Source: IMCC26256 sp037146835 (GTDB taxonomy: Bacteria > Actinomycetota > Acidimicrobiia > IMCC26256). Taken from it: a stretch of DNA of 18,481 nt. Location: NCBI GenBank assembly GCA_037146835.1, contig JBAWWI010000037.1:1-18481 (forward strand), given 5' to 3'. Position numbers and translations under genes: made by a program. Each line of letters opens with the position of its first letter. Position 1 is the first letter of the stretch. Positions 7,032 through 15,183 of this stretch are shown here, in pieces. The notes beneath the pieces were generated by a model. It was not told where the DNA came from, searched no databases, and worked only from the letters and a program-made list of their open reading frames with translations.

Positions 7032-7115
7032 AAACGCAGCAATACTGCTGATATTTCGATATTTACTTAACTTATTCCGAACACCAAAATGTGAACAAAT
7101 AAATAGGAGAACAAA
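7032..7115 (+). promoter_or_regulatory. AT-rich rpmF leader with small hairpin
   Basis: This 84-nt spacer is clearly more AT-rich than the genes around it. It holds a short hairpin, CAGCA (7037-7041) with TGCTG (7046-7050), directly after the yceD stop, then GATATTT twice (7050-7056, 7058-7064). A good Shine-Dalgarno, AGGAG, stands 6 nt before the rpmF ATG. It may carry an extra promoter or an autoregulatory leader for bL32, but no convincing -35/-10 pair is visible. Confidence 0.3.
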
Positions 7116-7295
7116 ATGGCTGTACCTAAGCGCAAGACCCCAAGAGCAAAGACAAGGCAGCGACGAGCCTCTAACTGGACCCTCGATCGCGCGCCTCGCA
7201 GCACCTGCCCGACCTGCGGTGCAACCAAGTTGCCTCACATCGTCTGTGGTAACTGCGGTACATACCGAGGCCGCCAGGTAATCGACGTCAGCTGA
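7116..7295 (+). CDS. rpmF: 50S ribosomal protein bL32
   Basis: A 59-residue bL32, a large-subunit ribosomal protein. It begins with the family signature 'MAVPKRKTPRAKTRQRRA', then 'WTLDRAPRSTCPTCGATKLPH'. Four cysteines (C31, C34, C44, C47) form a zinc ribbon. ATG at 7116 has AGGAG 6 nt upstream, among the best ribosome sites in the window. The order yceD-rpmF-plsX is conserved across many bacteria and ties ribosome and lipid synthesis in one transcript. The gene stops 5 nt before the plsX start codon. Confidence 0.97.
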   Translation: MAVPKRKTPRAKTRQRRASNWTLDRAPRSTCPTCGATKLPHIVCGNCGTYRGRQVIDVS

Positions 7296-7300
7296 CTCCA

Positions 7301-8305
7301 TTGAGTGCACCACTGCGCATCGCGATCGATGCTATGGGCGGAGACCGAGCGCCCGGCGAGATCGTTGCCGGGGCGATTCAGGCTGTCGAGACACTCGGCG
7401 TTGAGGTTCTCCTCTTCGGGCGCGAGGATGCCATTACCGCGTTGTTCCCGAACGGTGCTGCACCGGATGGTGTAACTGTCATCGGGTGCTCAGAGGTAAT
7501 AGAGATGACCGACGATCCTGCGCGATCTATTCGTTCCAAGAAAGACTCATCAGTAGTCCGCTGCGCTGAAGCGGTGAGAGACGGTGCCGCAGACGCAATG
7601 GTCGGCGCGGGTAATACCGGGGCCACGATGGGCAGCGCTCTTCTGCGTATGGGTCGCATTAAAGGCGTCGCTCGCCCTGCCGTTGCAGTACCAATCCCTG
7701 TTCCTTTCTCCCATCCGCATCTCCTCGTCGATGCCGGCGCCACCGTGGATGCTTCCCCAGAGTGGCTTGTGCAGTTTGCGCTGATGGGGCGAGCATTCTC
7801 GAGGCTGCGATTCGGCGTCGAGAGCCCAATGGTGGGGCTTCTCTCCAACGGCGAAGAGCCAGGCAAGGGAGACGACCTCCGCAAGAAAACTTTCGAGCTT
7901 CTAAATGGGCAGCCTTGGTTCACGGGCAACGCCGAGGGCCGCGACTTCATGACTGGCCACCCAGAGGTACTTGTCACAGATGGCTTTACCGGCAATGTTG
8001 CTCTTAAGGCGATGGAGGCAGCGCTCAAGGCTGCTGCCGGGCTCGTCTTTACAGTTCTTGGATCCACCGATGAGACAAAGAAAGCTGCAGAGGTTGTTAC
8101 AGGACCGCTGCTTCAAGCAGTTACGGATTACTTAGATCCCGACACATTTGGTGGCGCTGCCTTGCTCGGCGTCGACGGTGTCTGCATCATTTCGCACGGA
8201 TCATCATCGGCTCGCGCAATTGTAAATGCGTGCTCGCTTGCTATCGACTGCGTAAATGGAGACCTAGTTACCCTAATGAAGGAGACGATTCAAAATGCCA
8301 GCTGA
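7301..8305 (+). CDS. plsX: Phosphate acyltransferase PlsX
   Basis: PlsX (334 residues, normal length) converts acyl-ACP and phosphate to acyl-phosphate, the first step of the PlsX/PlsY route to phosphatidic acid, as a peripheral membrane enzyme. Signatures in order are 'IAIDAMGGDRAPGEIVAGA' at the N-terminus, 'VGAGNTGATMGSALLRMGRI', 'LLSNGEEPGKGDDL', 'VTDGFTGNVALKAMEA' and 'FGGAALLGVDGVCIISHG'. The TTG at 7301 is the only start that keeps the conserved N-terminus. There is no Shine-Dalgarno, but the rpmF stop is 5 nt away, so coupled translation is likely. The 3' end overlaps acpP by 11 bases, placing the enzyme next to its acyl donor. Confidence 0.97.
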   Translation: MSAPLRIAIDAMGGDRAPGEIVAGAIQAVETLGVEVLLFGREDAITALFPNGAAPDGVTVIGCSEVIEMTDDPARSIRSKKDSSVVRCAEAVRDGAADAMVGAGNTGATMGSALLRMGRIKGVARPAVAVPIPVPFSHPHLLVDAGATVDASPEWLVQFALMGRAFSRLRFGVESPMVGLLSNGEEPGKGDDLRKKTFELLNGQPWFTGNAEGRDFMTGHPEVLVTDGFTGNVALKAMEAALKAAAGLVFTVLGSTDETKKAAEVVTGPLLQAVTDYLDPDTFGGAALLGVDGVCIISHGSSSARAIVNACSLAIDCVNGDLVTLMKETIQNAS

Positions 8306-8597
8306 GACACACACGACTCGCGAACCGATCTCGCCCGATGAGGTATTTGCAATTGTTAAGGCAAATCTCTGCGAGATTCTCGAAGTATCTGAGGACACGA
8401 TCTTGAGAGAATCCCGTTTCGTCGAAGACTTAGATGCTGACTCGCTCGCTCTGATTGAGCTCGTCGAGGCGCTAGAAGAAGATCTCGGCGAGAGAACGGT
8501 TGGCTTCTCGGTCGATGATGAAGACATCTCTGACATGAAGACGGTTGGAGATGCAGTTGATTATGTAATAGCGCGCCTTGGTGGCAAGTCGGCGTAA
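8295..8597 (+). CDS. acpP: Acyl carrier protein
   Basis: A 100-residue acidic acyl carrier protein that carries growing acyl chains on a phosphopantetheine arm. The attachment site is Ser50 in 'DLDADSLALIEL'. Helices before and after fit the ACP fold ('EVFAIVKANLCEILEV', 'MKTVGDAVDYVIARL'). It is about 20 residues longer than E. coli AcpP: an N-terminal extension of about 10 residues, plus a few extra residues in the loop after helix II and at the C-terminus. ATG at 8295 has GGAG about 10 nt upstream inside the end of plsX. Standing between plsX and rnc, it is probably the main fatty-acid-synthesis ACP rather than a polyketide carrier. Confidence 0.95.
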   Translation: MPAETHTTREPISPDEVFAIVKANLCEILEVSEDTILRESRFVEDLDADSLALIELVEALEEDLGERTVGFSVDDEDISDMKTVGDAVDYVIARLGGKSA

Positions 8598-8610
8598 AGC
8601 CGTTCTCAAT

Positions 8611-9369
8611 ATGACCGAATCCGCGCGCCGAGCACTTGAGTCCAGAATTGGATACGCATTTCAAGATGAGTCTCTGCTCCTGCGCGCCTTAGTCCACAGG
8701 TCTTGGTGTGCCGAGCACTCGGATGCCCGCTCGAACGAGCAGTTTGAGTTCCTTGGAGACTCAATCCTTGGTTATGTAATTAGCGATCACGTATTCAATA
8801 AGTACCCAGATCTGACCGAGGGCCAGTGGTCCAAGGTGCGGGCCTCTGTTGTGAATACTGAGAGCCTCGCCGAGGTTGCCCGTGGCATTGGCCTAGGGGA
8901 GTGCCTATTCCTAGGCAAAGGTGAGGCTGCTGGCGGCGGGCGCGAGAAGGTCTCCATCCTCGGAGACGCAATGGAGGCTGTGATCGCAGCGGTTTATCTT
9001 GACGGCGGTGAAGAGGCTGCACGAGAGGTTGTCTTAACCCTTCTCGAGAGCGACGTTGCAACGGCCGCAAAATTGCCCGGCTCTGATGACCCAAAGACGA
9101 TGCTGCAAGAGCTCGCGTTGGTGCGAGAGATAGGTCTCCCCAAATATCGAGTACATGGCGACGGACCAGATCACGAGAAACGGTTTTATGCAACGGTTCT
9201 GCTCGACGGTGTCGAGCGTGGATCGGGAGAGGGAGTTAGCAAGAAGCAGGCCGAGCAGGCTGCGGCGAGCATTGCCGCTGATTGGCTCCGCGAACAAGCG
9301 ATTGGGTCAACCGACCCGAGCGCAGACGACGCCGAGGGGCGTACGGATCGGGGAAGTATTAATGCCTGA
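8611..9369 (+). CDS. rnc: Ribonuclease III
   Basis: RNase III (252 residues from ATG 8611) cleaves double-stranded RNA, including rRNA precursors. The catalytic domain has 'NEQFEFLGDSIL' (E46, D50), the counterpart of the NERLEFLGDS signature, and 'SILGDAMEAVIAA' (D119, E122), so all four metal-binding acids are present. The C-terminal dsRNA-binding domain (about 163-233) reads 'DPKTMLQELALVREIGLPKY', ending 'GVSKKQAEQAAASIAADWL'. A polar tail of about 18 residues follows. The reading frame is open upstream to TTG 8578, but those extra 11 residues overlap acpP and lack a ribosome site, so ATG 8611 is preferred. The last 8 bases overlap mutM. Confidence 0.96.
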   Translation: MTESARRALESRIGYAFQDESLLLRALVHRSWCAEHSDARSNEQFEFLGDSILGYVISDHVFNKYPDLTEGQWSKVRASVVNTESLAEVARGIGLGECLFLGKGEAAGGGREKVSILGDAMEAVIAAVYLDGGEEAAREVVLTLLESDVATAAKLPGSDDPKTMLQELALVREIGLPKYRVHGDGPDHEKRFYATVLLDGVERGSGEGVSKKQAEQAAASIAADWLREQAIGSTDPSADDAEGRTDRGSINA

Positions 9370-10201
9370 ACTGCCAGAAGTAGAGACTGTTCGAAGAGAT
9401 CTCGATAAGGAGATTGCCGGAAAGAAGATTAAGTCGGTCGAGGTGACAGGCGCGCGTTCAACGCGTCGCCATGAGGACCTAAAGACATTCATCGATCCAT
9501 TGGTGGGGCGCACTGTCAAAGGTGTTGACCGCCGCGGCAAATATATGATCGTCAAACTTGATGGGCCAGACGTCTTGATCATCCACCTCGGAATGTCCGG
9601 ACAGTTGCTCCGCGCTCCTTCAGTGCGTACCGAGATGCCGAAGCACACACACGTTGTAATTAATTTCACTCAGGGCGGACAGCTGCGCTTCATCGATCCG
9701 CGTACCTTCGGCGAGATGTTCGTTACTACCCTTGATGTAATTGAGGAGCAAGTCCCAGAGCTTGCGCATCTCGGGATCGATCCACTCGCCTCGACGGTGA
9801 CTTGGAAAGCGTTCGGTGGACTGTTGACGCTGCGCAGCGCAAAACTCAAGACGGCACTTATGGACCAGCGTGTGCTTGCTGGGATCGGGAACATATACAG
9901 CGACGAGATTCTCTTCCACGCTGGGCTGCGCTTCGACCGCTCAACTGACTCCCTAAAGCCAGAGGATGTGCGTCGCCTCTATCGCTCCACGGTTGAGGTA
10001 CTCCAGGAGGCACTTCGTCTGAGGGGGTCATCTCTCGCAGATGCCCAGTATGTTGACCTGTTCGGGAAACCAGGCGGCTACCAAGCCGAGCATCAGGTCT
10101 ACGCACGTGATGGCCTGCCCTGCCGCCGCTGCCGCCAGACCATTACAAAAGAAAAATTTACCGGTAGAACTACCTATTTCTGCCCAGCGTGTCAGATCTG
10201 A
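9362..10201 (+). CDS. mutM: Formamidopyrimidine-DNA glycosylase (Fpg/MutM)
   Basis: MutM (279 residues) removes oxidised purines such as 8-oxoguanine and nicks the abasic site. The N-terminus is 'MPELPEVETVRRDL', with the catalytic Pro2 and Glu3 (counting Met as 1). 'VDRRGKYMIV' contains the conserved DNA-contacting Lys, and 'IHLGMSGQL', 'IDPRTFGEM' and 'LAGIGNIYSDEILF' follow. The zinc finger at the end reads 'CRRCRQTITKEKFTGRTTYF' plus CPAC, with all four cysteines. The frame is open well upstream, but ATG 9362 restores the required N-terminal Pro and has GGGGAAG about 8 nt before it. It overlaps rnc by 8 bases and acyP by 13. Confidence 0.97.
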   Translation: MPELPEVETVRRDLDKEIAGKKIKSVEVTGARSTRRHEDLKTFIDPLVGRTVKGVDRRGKYMIVKLDGPDVLIIHLGMSGQLLRAPSVRTEMPKHTHVVINFTQGGQLRFIDPRTFGEMFVTTLDVIEEQVPELAHLGIDPLASTVTWKAFGGLLTLRSAKLKTALMDQRVLAGIGNIYSDEILFHAGLRFDRSTDSLKPEDVRRLYRSTVEVLQEALRLRGSSLADAQYVDLFGKPGGYQAEHQVYARDGLPCRRCRQTITKEKFTGRTTYFCPACQI

Positions 10202-10497
10202 GGATGGCCCAAAATTCGCAAGAAACTGGGCTGATTCGACGTCGCCTCCTTATCTCCGGGCGCGTTCAGGGGGTCTGGTTTAGGGATTCATGTAGCGAAC
10301 AGGCTCGGGCGAACGGCGTCTTCGGATGGGTTAGAAATACCCCTAATGGTGCCGTGGAGGCAGTATTCGAGGGTGCTCCCGATGATGTTGACCGGCTAAT
10401 TGAGTGGTCCAGGATGGGCCCAACCCATGCAGTGGTCGAGAGTGTTGAGGTAGAGATCGAGGAGCATGAGGGCCTAAGTGCCTTCTCCATAAAATGA
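10189..10497 (+). CDS. acyP: Acylphosphatase
   Basis: A small acylphosphatase (102 residues from GTG 10189, 97 from ATG 10204) that hydrolyses acyl-phosphates. The family motif 'GRVQGVWFRDS' contains the phosphate-binding Arg32, and 'GWVRNTPNGAVEAVFEG' holds catalytic Asn50. Neither start has a well-spaced ribosome site: GAGG touches the ATG directly, and nothing precedes the GTG. The gene sits between mutM and smc exactly as Rv2922A does in Mycobacterium. Its substrates in the cell are uncertain. PlsX and FakA in this window make acyl-phosphates, but any link is speculation. Confidence 0.93.
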   Translation: MSDLRMAQNSQETGLIRRRLLISGRVQGVWFRDSCSEQARANGVFGWVRNTPNGAVEAVFEGAPDDVDRLIEWSRMGPTHAVVESVEVEIEEHEGLSAFSIK

Positions 10498-10520
10498 TGA
10501 TTGAGCAAATGATGATTGAG
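10492..10520. repeat. 14-bp direct repeat at the acyP stop codon
   Basis: AAATGATGATTGAG occurs at 10492-10505 and again at 10507-10520, one base apart. The first copy contains the acyP stop TGA (10495-10497). The rest of the 105-bp acyP-smc spacer has a 13-base alternating pyrimidine-purine run (10538-10550) and a short inverted repeat CTCCG/CGGAG (10570-10574, 10583-10587). No firm promoter is seen. Confidence 0.9.
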
Positions 10521-10602
10521 GTTGCATTGATTTTGCCTATGCGCGCGCGCTGCGGCGCTCATCGCTACGCTCCGGTTTCGGACGGAGAAGGGGTATTCGC
10601 GC

Positions 10603-13600
10603 GTGTTTCTTAAGTCGTTGACCCTAAGGGGTTTCAAGTCGTTTGCCGAGAAGACAACTCTCGAGTTTGAACCAGGCGTCATGGTCGTCGTCGGTCCAAA
10701 TGGATCCGGTAAGTCAAACCTTGTTGACGCTGTCGCATGGGTACTCGGTGCTCAGGGGCCGCGCTCGCTGCGCGGTGGGAAAATGGACGATGTCATTTTC
10801 GCAGGTACATCGACGCGCCCGTCGCTAGGTCGCGCAGAGGTTTCGCTAACGATCGACAATGGATCAGCGACTCTCCCGATTGAGTTCTCAGAGGTAACCA
10901 TCACGCGCACGCTCTTTAGGAGTGGCGACTCTGAGTACGCGATCAATGGAGTGCCTTGCCGACTGCTCGATATTCAAGAGTTGTTATCTGACTCAGGTAT
11001 CGGCCGACAGCAGCATGTGATTGTTGGCCAGGGGCAACTCGACTCGGTGTTGAATGCACGCCCTGAGGATCGACGACTCATCATTGAAGAGGCAGCCGGC
11101 GTACTCAAGTATCGCAAGCGCCGCGAGAAAGCAGAGCGACGACTCGAGGCAACAGAGGGCAACCTTCTTCGTCTCAATGATTTACTGCGTGAAGTTCGAA
11201 GAGGGCTCGCACCGCTGCAGAGGCAGGCAGATGCCGCGCGTCGCCACGATGGTCTTGTGGACGAACTCCGTGCTATTCGAACTTACTTAGCCGGTGTAGA
11301 GCTCGGAAGTTTGACCGCAAAAGGTGAGCGCATAGTTGAGAAGCGCGCTTCCTTTGCAAACGAGGATGCTCAGCTGCAGGCTCGCCTGCGCGACTTAGAC
11401 CTCTCGGTAATTGATGCAGAGAGATTGCTAACCATCGCTGGCCACGGCGATCTTGCGAGCATGCTCGCTCGTATTGAGGCACTCCGTGAGAGGGCTCGCG
11501 GGATTGGAGCTCTTCTTGCTGAGAAGCAGCGCAATGTCGAGCGCGAGCTAAGCGCCGCTGCCGATGAAGGCGTTGTAGATAACTTTGTTGCAGAGGTCGG
11601 CGCTCTTAGGGAGCAGCTCGCCGCTGTTGATGAAGAGGCCTCCGCTCTATCGCAAACCGCAGCAAGCATCGCGGCTGCTGAGGCTCAGGCGGCTCTTCGC
11701 CGTTCAGAGTTTCAGGCGCAAGAAGCAGCAGTTCCAGACGCCGGAGCAGCAGAGGCTGCGCGTAGAGAGTTAGCCGCGCGTCGCGATGCACTTGGGCGTA
11801 GCGAGCAGGAGCCCGAGCGTCTTGACGCTCGTGCACGTGAGATTGCCGAGAGGCTCGTCCGCTTAAGCGCTGAGCAATCAGCGCTGCAGACAAGCACCGC
11901 CGAGGCTGCTCAGAGAACAGAGAGTCTGGTTGCAGACGCGACTGCGCAGCGATCAGCATTCGAGGCAGCGGTCTTGTCGACACAGGCAACAGAAGGGGCG
12001 CTCAGGAAGGCCGAGGCCGAGGCGAGCAGATGGGCAGCTCGCTCTGAGGCACTGGCACTTGCGTTGGATAGCGCACGTGACGCAGCAGGTGCGGCTCGAA
12101 TCGATGGTCTCTCAGGTGTTGTTGGACCTCTAGTCGATCATCTCTCAATCGAGGCAGGGACCGAGGCAGCAGTCGCTAGTGCACTAGGCGATGCGATGCG
12201 CGCGATTGTTGTCAAGGGAGGCGACTCAGCGCGCCTTGCCCTCGACAGTCTTGTGGCCGGTGATGCTCGAGCATTGTTGTTAGTCGTTGATTCATCGGTG
12301 CAGTCCGTTCAAGGCGAGATGGTTCCACCTGGCACGAGAGCGCTAGTTGACTGTGTGCGTACCTCGCTTCCAGGCCTAGACGCTGTATTGGCTCGCCTGT
12401 TAGCCGGGCATATTTTGGTAGAGGGCGACTGGTCGAGGGCCCTCGACGCCGCTCTGCTTCGCCCTGATGTCGTTGCAGTTACGCGAGCTGGTGACCGCTT
12501 TGGTGGGCGATCAGCATGGCGAATCGGTGCAGACGAATCAGCCGGCGTAACGCAGAGCGCTCTAGACGAGGCTCGCGATAAGGCTGAGCAGGCGAAAGAA
12601 ACTGCCGCTACCGCGCGAACAGCGCTAGACGGAGCGCGCGCTGCTGAGCGAAGTGCTCGAGAGCGTGAAGAACTCGCTCGCGAAGCGAATAGGTCAAATG
12701 CGATATCGCTAGAGAACGCGACTGCATCGCTCTTTCGCATCGATGGCGAGATTATTGAGAGGGCCGAGGAGAGGCGCGTGCTTGAGGAGGGTGCGGTTAC
12801 TCAACGTGGCGCCCTAACTGAAGAGCGTGCGCGAATTGCGCTGATCGAAGCGGCTCTCCCAGAGCTTGAGACGGCGGAGCGCGATGCTGCCGAACTATTA
12901 GCGCTCCGAACTGCTCAACGCTCCGAGTTGGAGGCCGGTGAGGCAGCGGTGGCTGCGCTGCGCAGAGACTCAGAGGTTGCATCAGCCGCTATTGAGGAGA
13001 GGCGCATCGGCCTAGAGCGACGCCTTGTCGCAGTAGAGGAGAGACTCGCAAAGGACCCAGAGGCAAAGGCCTTAGCTGAGAGTCGCCGTGCTGCCCTAGC
13101 GCTGCGTGCAAGCGATTTCGCGCAGGTTGGTATTCGCCTCGCAGAGCGCACGTCCCTGATTGATGTGGCTCTCGAGCGTCTCCGCGGCGAGCACCATCGC
13201 CGTAGCGAGAGGGCGAATGAGGCGGGGAGCCGCCTTGGTGATCTACGACGTGAGCGCGTTGAGGCCGAACGCTCTCTAACTGTTGTGCGCGAGCAGGTCG
13301 GGCGCTTAGAGGTAGAGGATGCGGAGACGCGCATGCGTCTCGAGACTCTCGTTGAACGAATCCGCGCAGACTTCGACTGCGAGCCATCTGCAACACTCGA
13401 TGTAGAGGCACCAGTTGCCCCAGAGGGTTCGACACTTGCGGGTAGAGGTAGAGACCTTGATCGCGAGCTGCGGATCATGGGCCCGATCAACCCACTAGCG
13501 CTCGAGGAGTACGACGCACTGCAAGAGCGCCACGACTTCCTGCAGCAGCAACTTGAGGACGTGAAGTCGTCTCGTCGCGAACTTCAGCGCGTCATCAAGG

Positions 13601-14088
13601 CCGTTGATCAAGAGATCATCTCTGTATTCGAGAAGGCTTTTGATGACGTTCAGGGCAACTTCACTGACTTGTTCACCACGCTATTCCCAGGGGGAAGCGG
13701 GCGGATCTTCTTGACCGATCCGAGCAACCTGTTGGAGACCGGTATCGAGATTGAGGCGCGCCCCTCAGGCAAGAACACAAAGCGCCTCTCGCTTCTATCC
13801 GGTGGAGAGCGATCCCTCACCGCTCTTGCATTCCTCTTTGCGGTATTCCGCTCACGACCTTCGCCCTTCTATCTGCTTGACGAGGTAGAGGCAGCGTTAG
13901 ATGATGTGAACCTGCATCGTTTCCTAGATCTTGTGCGCGAGTTCCGCGATGAAGCGCAGCTATTGATTGTTACTCACCAGCGGCGCACGATGGAGGCCGG
14001 TGACTGCATGTTCGGCGTCTCTATGCCTCCGGGAGGTTCAACCAAGGTTGTGAGCCAGAGAATGCGCGGGGAGATAGTCCTTCAGTGA
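10603..14088 (+). CDS. smc: Chromosome partition protein SMC
   Basis: SMC (1161 residues, full length) is the ATPase core of bacterial condensin, which compacts and segregates chromosomes with ScpA and ScpB (not in this window). The N-terminal ATPase half has 'LKSLTLRGFKSFAEKTTLEF' and Walker A GPNGSGKS (31-38). Long Ala/Glu/Arg-rich coiled coils (about 165-490 and 665-960) flank a hinge near 500-660 ('GLSGVVGPLVDHL'). The C-terminal half has signature 'LSGGERSLTALAFLFAVF' (LSGGE at 1065-1069) and Walker B 'FYLLDEVEAALDD' (D1093, E1094). GTG at 10603 is preceded by AAGGGG about 10 nt upstream. ScpAB partners and ParB loading sites would lie elsewhere. Confidence 0.98.
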   Translation: MFLKSLTLRGFKSFAEKTTLEFEPGVMVVVGPNGSGKSNLVDAVAWVLGAQGPRSLRGGKMDDVIFAGTSTRPSLGRAEVSLTIDNGSATLPIEFSEVTITRTLFRSGDSEYAINGVPCRLLDIQELLSDSGIGRQQHVIVGQGQLDSVLNARPEDRRLIIEEAAGVLKYRKRREKAERRLEATEGNLLRLNDLLREVRRGLAPLQRQADAARRHDGLVDELRAIRTYLAGVELGSLTAKGERIVEKRASFANEDAQLQARLRDLDLSVIDAERLLTIAGHGDLASMLARIEALRERARGIGALLAEKQRNVERELSAAADEGVVDNFVAEVGALREQLAAVDEEASALSQTAASIAAAEAQAALRRSEFQAQEAAVPDAGAAEAARRELAARRDALGRSEQEPERLDARAREIAERLVRLSAEQSALQTSTAEAAQRTESLVADATAQRSAFEAAVLSTQATEGALRKAEAEASRWAARSEALALALDSARDAAGAARIDGLSGVVGPLVDHLSIEAGTEAAVASALGDAMRAIVVKGGDSARLALDSLVAGDARALLLVVDSSVQSVQGEMVPPGTRALVDCVRTSLPGLDAVLARLLAGHILVEGDWSRALDAALLRPDVVAVTRAGDRFGGRSAWRIGADESAGVTQSALDEARDKAEQAKETAATARTALDGARAAERSAREREELAREANRSNAISLENATASLFRIDGEIIERAEERRVLEEGAVTQRGALTEERARIALIEAALPELETAERDAAELLALRTAQRSELEAGEAAVAALRRDSEVASAAIEERRIGLERRLVAVEERLAKDPEAKALAESRRAALALRASDFAQVGIRLAERTSLIDVALERLRGEHHRRSERANEAGSRLGDLRRERVEAERSLTVVREQVGRLEVEDAETRMRLETLVERIRADFDCEPSATLDVEAPVAPEGSTLAGRGRDLDRELRIMGPINPLALEEYDALQERHDFLQQQLEDVKSSRRELQRVIKAVDQEIISVFEKAFDDVQGNFTDLFTTLFPGGSGRIFLTDPSNLLETGIEIEARPSGKNTKRLSLLSGGERSLTALAFLFAVFRSRPSPFYLLDEVEAALDDVNLHRFLDLVREFRDEAQLLIVTHQRRTMEAGDCMFGVSMPPGGSTKVVSQRMRGEIVLQ

Positions 14089-14104
14089 TTTCTAGGGCCT
14101 CGCA

Positions 14105-15172
14105 GTGATCGCTCTCGCCGTTGCACGCGCCGCTGAATTCGCTGCGCCTGCGCCAGTCTCTGTATGCGGACCACTCGGCGAGCAGGGTGTCCTCTGCAGG
14201 GTTGTGTATGGGGCAACAGATTCTTCGGGGGCGGCGCGTGCCTCAGAGATTCTTGCGAAGCCATTTCGAATAGCGCTGATTCTTGCCGTAGCTTGGATTG
14301 TTACGCGGATACTCAGGGTTCTTGTTCGACGCTTTGTTAAGCACATCTCCACGAATGCGGCGGACCGATTCACTGCGTTAGGGAAGCGCACTGGAATCAG
14401 CCTCTTAACTCCAGCCGAGGCAAGCTTGAGGCGCGAGCAGCGCGCAAATACGATTGGGACTGTTCTGCGTAGCTTGGTCAGTCTGTTGGTCTGGTCGACT
14501 GCTGCCATTATGTGCATGCAGCTGCTCGGCATAAGCCTTGCTGCGCTAGGTATAAGTGTCGGCATACTCGGCGCCGCTCTTGCATTCGGTTCGCAGGCAT
14601 TGGTAAGAGATTTAGTCACCGGAGCATTCATGCTCGTTGAGGACCAATACGGAGTCGGCGATGTTGTCGATCTGGGTTCAGCAACTGGCACTGTTGAGCA
14701 CGTCACTCTCCGCTTGACTCGTGTACGTGATGTCGATGGGGTGGTTTGGTATGTACCGAACGGCGAGATACGCAGGGTTGGTAATAAGACTCAGCAGTGG
14801 GCTGTTGTGAATCTTGATGTTCCGGTCGCATACGAGACTGATATCGACCTAGTAATTGGCGCCTTGAACTCCGCGGGTGCCGCCCTTTCGTCTGACGCTG
14901 GGATTGCAGATGCGATCCTCCTTGCCCCAGAGGTATTGGGAATTGAGTCGATTAGTGCTGACCGGATCTTGGTGCGCATCAGTATTCGCACTGTGGCGAC
15001 CAAGCAATGGGTCGTCGCTCGAGCCCTGCGCGGCCATGTTAAGAAGGCCCTCGATGATGCGGGGATCAATCCCGGCCTAGGGCAACTCGGCACACCGATA
15101 CCTCCGGGGGCGGGGGTTCCCAGAAGCCCCCAACCACCTGCGCGTGGAGGAGTCTCGGGGCTAGGCAGTTAG
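14105..15172 (+). CDS. Small-conductance mechanosensitive channel (MscS family)
   Basis: A 355-residue MscS-family membrane protein, a channel that opens under membrane tension to release solutes on osmotic downshock. There are about three hydrophobic helices: 54-72, 118-142 and the pore-lining 143-172, which is Gly/Ala-rich ('GISVGILGAALAFGSQALVR'). The beta domain follows with 'GAFMLVEDQYGVGDVVDLG', 'GTVEHVTLRLTRVRDVDGVV' and 'YVPNGEI', which are strong family signatures. The tail is Pro/Gly-rich. Two cysteines (C21, C31) lie before the first helix on the likely outer face. GTG at 14105 is 16 nt after smc, with no strong ribosome site. It ends 11 nt before ftsY. In Mycobacterium, smc and ftsY are adjacent, so this gene looks inserted relative to that order. 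Confidence 0.93.
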   Translation: MIALAVARAAEFAAPAPVSVCGPLGEQGVLCRVVYGATDSSGAARASEILAKPFRIALILAVAWIVTRILRVLVRRFVKHISTNAADRFTALGKRTGISLLTPAEASLRREQRANTIGTVLRSLVSLLVWSTAAIMCMQLLGISLAALGISVGILGAALAFGSQALVRDLVTGAFMLVEDQYGVGDVVDLGSATGTVEHVTLRLTRVRDVDGVVWYVPNGEIRRVGNKTQQWAVVNLDVPVAYETDIDLVIGALNSAGAALSSDAGIADAILLAPEVLGIESISADRILVRISIRTVATKQWVVARALRGHVKKALDDAGINPGLGQLGTPIPPGAGVPRSPQPPARGGVSGLGS

Positions 15173-15183
15173 CATCGGCCCCG

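Noticed and set aside
7378..8067. 229-codon minus-strand frame inside plsX
   Set aside because: It is the mirror of a conserved enzyme frame, with low-complexity Arg/Ser/Pro translation and no ribosome site or gene-like context.
9155..9361. Extended N-terminus for mutM (69 extra residues)
   Set aside because: It overlaps the rnc dsRNA-binding domain. Fpg needs Pro directly after the first Met, which only the ATG at 9362 provides.
10538..10550. Alternating pyrimidine-purine run as a Z-DNA element
   Set aside because: Thirteen bases is short, and nothing else supports a function.
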